From: Taxawa tesnikishii (nom. ined.)
Lineage: Eukaryota; Ascomycota; Dothideomycetes; Dothideales
Length of the DNA stretch: 64,000 nt
Assembly: GCA_030247885.1 (NCBI GenBank)
Contig: JAPDRO010000019.1
Coordinates: 434,001-498,000, forward strand
Reading direction: 5' to 3'
Part shown: positions 57,139-64,000 of the stretch, piece by piece
How positions within the stretch are numbered: the stretch's first letter is position 1
Layout: the number at the start of each line of letters is the position of its first letter
The notes under the pieces: generated by a model
Databases searched by the model: none
Seen by the model: only the letters and a program-made list of their open reading frames with translations
What the model was told of the DNA's origin: nothing
Position numbers and translations under genes: made by a program

Positions 57139-57430
57139 CTGGCCCGGTCCCTTGGACAGACATCTCATTGTACCACTCCGGGAAACTCTCCTCGACCTTA
57201 CAGAGCTTCGGGGAAGAGTTGCCTCCAGATAGAACTTATGACCACGCGGTCCCTATCGAACCTGGCAAGGTTCCTCCTAACAAGGCCCTGTATTGGATGA
57301 ACCGAGAGGAACTTGAATGCATTCGCGAAACCATCCACGGCTATTTGCAGAAGGGGTTCATCCGAGCTATTTCTTCACCCACGGCTTCCCCGGTCCTATT
57401 TGTCAAGATAAAGAAGTGACCATACACATC
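57139..57430 (+). mobile_element. Ty3/gypsy retrotransposon fossil, reverse-transcriptase fragment
   Basis: A short stretch on the plus strand reads as the N-terminal part of a Ty3/gypsy reverse transcriptase: LPPDRTYDHAVPIEPG, then the REELECIRETIHGYLQKGFI region and SPTASPVLFVKIKK. This is the conserved segment just before the first catalytic block. No gag, protease, RNase H, integrase or long terminal repeat was seen nearby, so it is an isolated, broken remnant. The age cannot be judged from one copy; the readable motif suggests it is not extremely old. It lies between GRH1 and a small unrecognised ORF. Confidence 0.65.
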
Positions 57431-57638
57431 TTCGAAGCAAGCAACTCTTTGGTTGACACCTATATCGCCATCGCTCGGGATACGAAGGCCGAAATCGTTC
57501 AGGACTTCATGGAGAGGCTGAGACTCGTCGACGAGGCGGCGATGGGACCGAAGGCTTGCCATCACCTGTCGGTTTTGGCTGATCCTTGCCCTTCCAGACT
57601 TGTTACGCCAGTATGTTTCGGATTGCGCGGCCGCGGCG

Positions 57639-58061
57639 CTAGTCGCCCAAGACGAAGGTAAGTTCCGTAGTGGCCATCGTAGTTGGTGACGTTCCAATAT
57701 GGATACAGAAAGTAGACAGCTTTGGAGGATTTCTAAGCACCTGGCAGAACCTGAGATTCGTCAAGTTCCACTTTCCTATAGTCATGTTTGGAAAGTAAGC
57801 TACGGCAGAAAGACTAACCTCCTTCCACACCCACTCCGCGGCGTCCGCGTTGAATCCTCCTTTGACCTCACAAATATCCGAGACAGTCACCAACTGAACG
57901 TTGATCGTATCTGCCTTCTGATACATGCAGGCTTGGATGAAAGGATTGAGCGACTCCAAGTACATTCCAGTCACTCCATTATATCCAATCCGAAGGGGTC
58001 GTTCAGAGAGGGCTGGGACCGCCAAAGCGAGAGCCTCGAGGACGGTGATGAAGAAGTGCAT
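57639..58061 (-). CDS. small protein with possible signal peptide, unrecognised
   Basis: An ATG frame of 140 residues with an N-terminal hydrophobic segment (MHFFITVLEALALAVPAL) that could serve as a secretion signal, then SERPLRIGYNGVTGMYLESL, ACMYQKADTINVQLVTVSDI and WVWKE. Four cysteines are spaced through the mature part. After the WKE residues a GT-AG interval of 43 nt does not keep the frame, so I left the frame unspliced; the last third is less certain. Family not recognised. Small Cys-containing secreted proteins of fungi are often effector-like, but the only ground for that here is the signal-like start and position beside a transposon fossil. Confidence 0.35.
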   Translation of the reverse strand: MHFFITVLEALALAVPALSERPLRIGYNGVTGMYLESLNPFIQACMYQKADTINVQLVTVSDICEVKGGFNADAAEWVWKEVSLSAVAYFPNMTIGKWNLTNLRFCQVLRNPPKLSTFCIHIGTSPTTMATTELTFVLGD

Positions 58062-59083
58062 GTTGTCGTAGAGCTTTCAAATCCGTAAAGATGTCTCACT
58101 AGTGGTCTGCAGCACAACGCCCAAGCTGTGCCTTTGGATGGTGTGATTTTCTGAGCCGAGTGTGTGTTTGAGATCTACACATGTTAGCCTTAATCGATGG
58201 ACAAGAGCCGTTCCCGGCAAGCTGGTTGTCTTTGTGGGAGTGTTGGTGGTGGCAGTTGATACTCACTTTGTAGTGCCTTTGCCTTCGTACAAAAGTCTGG
58301 ATGTGGTATGATTGTTACGCGTGAGAGGATAAGAGGAAAATGGAAAAGGGAGAATAGTTGCGAGATCTTATACAATGCCGCAATCCTTCTCTTCTCAACA
58401 AAAGGAACTTAATCTAGAAGGCTTGACGGGTGTTTAAATGGTTGCCTCAACAAACGGAAAGCTAGATGGCAAGAACGTAACTGCAATTCGAGAATGGCTC
58501 TCTCGTTTTGTAAAGAACTAGTGCAAAAGACTGCAGCTCGAGAATGGCTTTCTCACCTTAGAAAGAACTAGCGCAACATGCAAAGGATCTGTTTTTGGAC
58601 TTTATTCGTGATAGAGGTTTCGCAGCTGTGAATGGTCTTGTCATTTCGGCTATTGACATTTGTTCCCACAGAAATCTCTCCCGCAATCAAGCAATGATTC
58701 CAGCTTGCACTACCTACCCTTGGCTTCCTGCAGAGCTTGCTGTAAGCCTCCTGCTCATGGATCCGTTTTGAATTGACAAGATCACGCGCCGATCTTCCAC
58801 GGCCGCCATCTGATATATGCCGTCTCTTCAACCTTGTAGCCTGCCGGTGGTACTCGAAAGTTTTGGGTTTGCATGTTCAGCATACAATCATTCCCGCGCA
58901 AGACGTCCTTACGTCAGGTTCTGCCGTATTAACCTGCGCCAGCGCAGGGCATGCTTCTCGCAATTTCCACCATTCATCTCTCCTCTTGGCGGGTAACCGT
59001 GTCCAAGAGGCGCACAATGGATTGAGACGATCGTTGCCCGGGCATATCCTTGCAATGCTTCAAGCGGACATAGCATCAGTCTC
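58062..59083. other. intergenic with a 50-bp tandem duplication
   Basis: 1.0 kb holding short ORFs without motifs and a two-copy 50-bp direct repeat (58481-58580), described separately. Confidence 0.45.
58481..58580. repeat. tandem duplication, two diverged 50-bp units
   Basis: Units at 58481-58530 and 58531-58580 share CTGCA, CTCGAGAATGGCT/TTCGAGAATGGCT, TCTC and AAAGAACTAG with about 80 percent identity by eye. The second copy is slightly changed throughout, so the duplication is not recent. There is no sign of coding in either copy. Confidence 0.75.
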
Positions 59084-59677
59084 TCAAGCAGCACCCTTTG
59101 GTGGAAATGCGCTCTCCTTGATAGCCCCGTCTTTGTAAATCCGGACAAAGTTGATCTGGCTCAGAGCTCCCCATGTGTGCTTCCAGTCACGTAGTTTCTT
59201 GTTGTTGGCCTGATCCCTCATGTCGGGCATCCATAAACCGGCTTCATACTCCTTCTCTTCACTCGCACGTCGCTGCTCCAGTATCTCCTGCTTCCTGCTC
59301 ACAGGCCGCCCCGGTCGTCTTTCTGCTTTCAACTGCTCCAGTTCTTCATCGTCACGGCTGATGTATCCTGCAACAAGTTCATGGATTTCAGAATCGCTAA
59401 GCGGAGCGCATGACTCGGGAAGTTGTTCCTGGAAATGCAGAATGCGCAACACTGACTTCTCGTTAACCACGAACGAACAAAACAAAATAGCATGAAGGAG
59501 CATACGGTATTCCTGGTTAGCCTTCTCGCGAACAGCAGCTGCCCTAGCTATCTTGTCGTCGCGCGCACTCGCTGCTCTCAAACGCTTGGAATCACGGCTG
59601 TTCTCATGCAGCGCATTGATCCTGGTACCCTTCTTCTTGGAAACCTGCTTCTGAACCTTGTTGAATTTGGAGGGCAT
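59084..59677 (-). CDS. TMA16: translation machinery-associated protein 16
   Basis: Minus-strand exons 59677-59506 and 59451-59084 give 179 residues, matching the usual family length. The sequence begins MPSKFNKVQKQVSKKKGTRI, and continues NALHENSRDSKRLRAASARD, the LRILHFQEQLPESCAPLSD core and GLWMPDMRDQANNKKLRDWK. These are the signatures of Tma16, which joins pre-60S ribosomal particles and is found with translating ribosomes. The 54-nt intron is a multiple of three and lacks a stop, so a naive reading continues through it; the GTATGC donor, GTTAACG-like branch and CAG acceptor, plus the restored EYLLRILHF, support splicing. It is head-to-head with EXO1. Confidence 0.87.
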   Translation of the reverse strand: MPSKFNKVQKQVSKKKGTRINALHENSRDSKRLRAASARDDKIARAAAVREKANQEYRMLLHAILFCSFVVNEKSVLRILHFQEQLPESCAPLSDSEIHELVAGYISRDDEELEQLKAERRPGRPVSRKQEILEQRRASEEKEYEAGLWMPDMRDQANNKKLRDWKHTWGALSQINFVRIYKDGAIKESAFPPKGAA

Positions 59678-59986
59678 GTTGAACTGCGGCCTTCTCTAAT
59701 GTAGAGCCGTGCGTTGTTCTTGCAATTATTTCTACGCTACAGTCGCGACTTTTTGACGTTGCGACTTCTTCTCTCCGATCGGTTGCTCGGCCCGCGAACC
59801 TTCCCGGAAGGACCCCTGCAGGATTCCAGATCTCCAGGCGCCACAGGCGCGTCCTCCAGTACGCGCTTCTCGACTCGGTTCATGTCTTGCAACCTTTGCA
59901 TGTTTCGGCAATCAACTCCATGTCGAGGGACACAGCACCTCTTGTACGATGTTGGCATAGAGCGTAGCTAGCTTCAAGAGGTCACA
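59678..59986. promoter_or_regulatory. shared upstream region of TMA16 and EXO1
   Basis: 309 bp between divergent starts. Short unsupported ORFs, no strong promoter element recognised. Confidence 0.45.
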
Positions 59987-62404
59987 ATGGGCATCTCGGG
60001 TGAGTATATCAGATGGATTTCAACTGCTCGTGCTAGCGCTTATATTTGACAGGCCTGTTGCCCCTACTCAAGTCCATACAAAAGCCATGTAACCTCAAGG
60101 AGTTCGCAGGCCAGACGATAGGCGTCGACGCCTATGGATGGCTGCACCGGGGACTGTAGCATGCGCAATTGAGCTTGCCACAGACAAACCTACGACGAAG
60201 TATGTATCCAATGCCCCGAGTTTTGTACTCGGCTTACAGTTCCAGATTCGTCGACTTTGCCATGAATCGTGTCCGTATGCTCATTCACTTCGGCGTGAAA
60301 CCATACCTTGTCTTCGATGGCGACTATTTACCCAGCAAGTCTGGTACGGAGAAGGAGAGAGCAGCAAGGCGCAGGGAGAGTAGGAAGACGGGTCTTGAGT
60401 TGTTAAGAGTCGGGAAGACACCACAAGCCCACCTTGAGCTTCAGAAGGGAGTAGATGTGACTCCGGAGATGGCCAGGCAGCTCATTGAAGAGTTGAAGAA
60501 AGCCAACATCGACTACATCGTTGCACCATATGAGGCCGACTCGCAGCTTGCATACCTGGAGCAACAAGGAGTTATCCAAGGAATACTGTCCGAGGATTCT
60601 GATCTTCTGGTTTTCGGAGCCAGATGCCTTCTGACAAAACTGGATCAGTACGGAGACTGCGTCGTGATTAACCGGAGTGATTTTACCGCTTGTCAAGAGA
60701 TTAGCCTGGTGGGATGGTCTGATGCCGAGTTCCGGTGTATGGCCATTTTAAGTGGATGCGATTACCTCTCTAGCATAGAGAAGATGGGACTGAAGACTGC
60801 CTACCGACTGATCCGCAGACACAAGACCGTGGATCGCATTGTCCGGTCTGTGCAGTTTGAGGGGAAGATGAAGGTACCAGCTGGTTATCTGGAATCCTAT
60901 TACCAAGCGGAGACGACCTTCCTCTATCAATGGGTTTATTGTCCGAAGGCACAGCAACTGGTGAACTTGACCCAGCCCTCACCAGATGTGGACGTGCACG
61001 GCTTGCCTTACATAGGTAAGTATGTCGAACCACGTATTGCCACTGGGGTAGCGAAAGGCGACCTGCATCCCCACACCAAACAGCCTCTTTCAATTGGCAA
61101 GAGTTTCCGGAAATCCATACGGCCACCACTGCGCAGCGCGTCTACGAGCAGTGCGCCTGACCTCAAGAAACACAAACCCATTGATACATTCTTCAGACCC
61201 AGGCGCATACCCCTGGCAGAGCTCGATCCTAACAGCTTCACCCCTTCCCCCAGTCAACAACGTCTGCTGGATCAAAACCTCGCATCATGGTCCGCGGAAC
61301 CCGTTCCGACGAGACCGGCATTACTACGAGCCACCACCTCCATCACAGGCTCTGCGCCGCAGGCGGTCCGCAGGGCAGTCTCTGACGCGTGGCCGGCTAT
61401 GGGTTCGCCGCCTAAGAGGCAACGGCTCTGCTCGGATAACACCATCCTACCGCTTACCAACAATGCCACTCGAGTCATGGCGGGTGCGAGCAGGTTTTCT
61501 CCGCCTCTGACAGCCCATCTGTACGTAAGAGCAGTAAGGGCAAGGCTAACAAAGAGAGCTTTAATCTTTGGTCGGATGACTCTGTCGAGGAAGCCATGGC
61601 TCAGCTTCCGGATACCACTGAGCCGTCCAGCACACGATCTAAGCGGAAGCTGACAGTCTTCGACGATGATGCTGGTGGTATCAAACCTGAGAGTCAAGTG
61701 TCCACTTCCATGCAATCAGAGAGCCAAGGCACAGGCACAAGCATGAGCGCAGAGTCTCAGGGAACGACCACCACAGAAGCTACCAGCATCGAGTCGTTCG
61801 ATACTACCTACGCAACGCCTTGCACTTCGTTTGGGGCTTCATTTGGCTCATTCAATCATGATGACAGCCAAGCCGAGAAAAGTGTCTTCAGCGCATCGCT
61901 CACCTCAGGCCTTTCCGCACTACGTGCCAAATACGGTTTCCGAGCCGATGAGGACGACCCACCCACGACCGTCAAGCCGGCCAAGATCACGAGACGGTCA
62001 GAGTCGACACCGTCGCCAGCTCGTATACAGCCGGAGGGAAAAGACAGGAGTGAAACCCTGGGACGCCCGGCCCCATGCCAATCGCCTTGTATCAACACGG
62101 AAGCAGCAGACTTCGTCCCTTGCTCATCACCACCGCCTTGTCGCGTTGAAGGGGTGAAGCAGTGCCTAGACAGCAGATACCCGACCTGGATTTCAGCGAC
62201 ATGGATTTGTTGAGCAGCGAATCGCAGCCGGTGAAAGCATCGCAGTTGGCTTCCTTCCCGAAGGGCAGCGAAGACTTGATTGTACCGGACAGCGAGGGCG
62301 AAGAAGAGGAGGGCAGGAGTTCTCCCCGCGGAAGCTGGACTTGGCACGGTTTGCCTTCTCGGGCTGACGAAAGAAGGATGCTGAAGTCGGTGTTATTTTT
62401 TTGA
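59987..62404 (+). CDS. EXO1: exonuclease 1 (5' flap/5'-3' exonuclease)
   Basis: Exons 59987-59999, 60053-60199 and 60246-62404 give about 773 residues if three missing bases are restored (about 60148-60151, 61495-61498 and 62160-62170). The first exon is only 13 nt. XPG/FEN1-family motifs are in order: MGISGLLPLLKSIQKP, IGVDAYGWLHRG, KPYLVFDGDYLPSKSGTEKE, the catalytic acidic cluster in APYEADSQLAYLEQQGVIQG and SEDSDLLVFGA, and the helix-hairpin-helix region CDYLSSIEKMGLKTAYRLI. The C-terminal half is Ser/Thr-rich with FDDDAGGIKPESQ and a PDLDFSDMDLL segment. Exo1 digests DNA ends and mismatched strands in repair and recombination. With the corrections, frame and length close exactly. The uncorrected version would stop within the first 50 codons of the second exon. 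Confidence 0.9.
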
Positions 62405-63368
62405 TTCTCCACGCAGCGGGGCGTTGGTGGTTACTCATACAGTCTTGCTCGACGAGTTTGATGGAAGACACGATATCGTGCAAGAAGTCGTACGGTGATG
62501 CTTGGCTTTGCTTCTTCTTCCAAGTTCGGAACCTTTTTGTTGGCACTGTCTATCGATACCACTAGTATACATGTCTTGTCACAGCGACCATACCGTTTTT
62601 GTTGGGCCGCGAATGTGACCGGGGTTACGTGCACACTGCGCTGCCGGCCGCATGAACAACAGACGCCCGCATTCAAATAGCACAACTACCGGGCTCTTCT
62701 TTCTATACTGGAAATCTCCACCCTAAACCCCGCTCTACTGGTCTCTGCAATACAGGGCCAGCACATCACGATGGCGACCTGAACTCTCAAACGACGGTCA
62801 CATAGCCGTGTGATGCTGCCACAAGGCAGCCACGGTACTACATTCCCATGTACGGATGTGAACAGACGTTGCTCTATGCTAGCTGTTGTGTTGTACGTCC
62901 TCTCTATAGAGAAAACCGTTGTTAAGAGGTAGTAGGGTACACGGTACGCAGGATCAACTTCGACTTATTGCAGTAGCTTGTCTTGATTATAATCGCTATG
63001 AAGAAAGCTACTTGTTTCTCCCGAATGCACTGCCAGCCAGCCAGAGCAAGCACAATATTATGCAATGCCATAGAAGTACAAAGCAGCAAAGCCCATTGGA
63101 GGTCTCGCAGTGTCAGCCCAGCATCCTATCCCTCAGCCTTGGCCTAGTCGCAGGCGTTTGTGTCGGCGGCGACGTATGCGGACGTCCACGCTGCGGAGTC
63201 TTTCGCTTTCTCAAAGGCTCTCTCTTGTGCAATGATGGCTGCAACGAAACTCCAGTATCTTCTTGACCTCTCCTCACCTTCTTACCCAGACCCTCAACGA
63301 GCCTCCTTCACGAGCTCGCTTCGGTGAAGTCAGTTGCTGACGAGAGGGCGGATGCGATGGAGGTGATG
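62405..63368. other. intergenic, convergent 3' region
   Basis: 0.96 kb with only small ORFs (up to 115 codons) without motifs. No repeat or RNA gene recognised. Confidence 0.5.
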
Positions 63369-64000
63369 TCACCTCCCGCTTGTGCTGGGTGGAGAAGTCG
63401 CACGAGTCTCTTCGTCTATGTCATGGCGTAAGCAGAAATCTATTGAGTTACCACTTGACACCGGACTCGTACGAAGCTCCGCTGCTGGGCCAGTTACCCT
63501 GCGGCCCTTCTGTCCCCCATGACTCTCCAAGAACTTCGGAAGCACGGTGTCCTCACTGGCATCCTGCATTTGGACATCGTCGGAAATCTCTTGAGCCTCT
63601 GGCTCACGACAGACGGCCTCCACCAGCTCGTTTTCTTGACCGTCCTTGACGTAGACAGCATATGTTGGAGTTCCGTCCTGCCAGTTGGCGGGACCGCCAG
63701 CGTCAAGGATTCTCCGCATGTCGGTAAACTCTTCAACTTTCTCATCGTTGTACACTCGCCACAGTCCGTTCTTGAAGTCGCGGATATAGATGAAGTAGTG
63801 ACCGGATCCAGCCCCCGCGATGGAAAAACACTGCGTGAAGCTGATACTTCATGTTCTCAAAGCCTTGAAATTGCTGGGATATCTTGGCCTTGAGCTTTTG
63901 CATCTCCAATTCAACAGCCGTCAGACGGGAACGCTGCTTTTCGGCTTCTTGAGATAGCGTCACTGAGAGCTCGTCCTCCAGGTCGCCGATCCCATCTAAA
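63369..64000 (-). CDS. UBP2: ubiquitin carboxyl-terminal hydrolase, Ubp2-like, C-terminal part
   Basis: The minus-strand frame enters from the right edge with a coiled segment (EDELSVTLSQEAEKQRSRLT) and continues to MKYQLHAVFFHRG, the last part of the USP fold that holds the His box. In another frame this is followed by SGHYFIYIRDFKNGLWRVYN and DEKVEEF, so HRG..GHYFIY is split by a frame change near 63817-63822 at a G run. That could be one extra base or two missing bases; I cannot decide which. The catalytic His is in the GHY motif. The C-terminus (PVSSGNSIDFCLRHDIDEE, then TSGR) is past the usual end of the fold. Ubp2-type enzymes trim K63-linked chains with Rsp5. The N-terminal part with the catalytic Cys lies outside the window. 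Confidence 0.7.

Noticed and set aside
1-64000. CRISPR arrays, rRNA genes and DNA transposons
   Set aside because: No regularly spaced direct repeats, rRNA-like blocks or transposase-like frames were recognised; the only mobile-element trace is the Ty3/gypsy fragment.

Overview
This window looks like nuclear DNA from a filamentous ascomycete. The genes have many short introns (mostly 43-65 nt, with GTRNGT-like donors and CTRAC/CTAAC branch sites close to the acceptor). The gene content is typically fungal: a HET-domain protein, a Zn2Cys6-type regulator, C2H2 and CCCH zinc-finger proteins, Spt7, Mca1-type metacaspase, Rsa3, Tma16 and Grh1. Base composition and gene style fit a dothideomycete, but this is an inference. 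I rebuilt exon structures by hand by requiring splice signals and an unbroken frame; no similarity search was run.

Layout. 1-4.5 kb: the edge of an unrecognised minus-strand gene, a tiny three-exon membrane protein, a PRISE-type reductase and a small five-exon protein resembling mitochondrial Mrx7. 5-9 kb: protein tyrosine phosphatase and an intronless HET protein. 10-22 kb: a housekeeping block with Kap121-type importin, a CBS/PB1 membrane protein, ribosomal protein S26, a VanZ-like membrane protein and SAGA subunit Spt7. 23-35 kb: an Mtr-like amino acid transporter, a conserved acidic nuclear protein and a C2H2 regulator with a long upstream region, separated by long gene-poor stretches. 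34.7-49 kb: HIT hydrolase, eEF1A lysine methyltransferase (Efm5 type), a LACTB2-like metallo-beta-lactamase, a Zn2Cys6-like regulator with an incomplete cluster, a CCCH protein, a hydrolase/SnoaL-like fusion, a haloacid dehalogenase and an HNH protein. 50-64 kb: metacaspase, Rsa3, the GRASP protein Grh1, a short Ty3/gypsy reverse-transcriptase fossil beside a small possibly secreted ORF, Tma16, Exo1 and the C-terminal end of a Ubp2-like deubiquitinase.

Genes are independent units; many sit head-to-head with 300-700 bp shared upstream regions (CBS-PB1/RPS26, VanZ-like/SPT7, CCCH/hydrolase, HAD/HNH, TMA16/EXO1). There is no obvious biosynthetic cluster. Ribosome and translation functions recur (RPS26, RSA3, TMA16, EFM5), as they would by chance in any housekeeping segment.

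Two points stand out. First, nine otherwise healthy conserved genes carry 14 apparent single-base losses, most at short homopolymers and always in the deletion direction. That is best explained by under-called bases in the assembly, so any reader should treat 'pseudogene' calls here with suspicion. Second, the Mrx7-like gene has a tandemly duplicated exon with symmetric phase-1 introns, so that skipping one exon would give a canonical single-motif protein.
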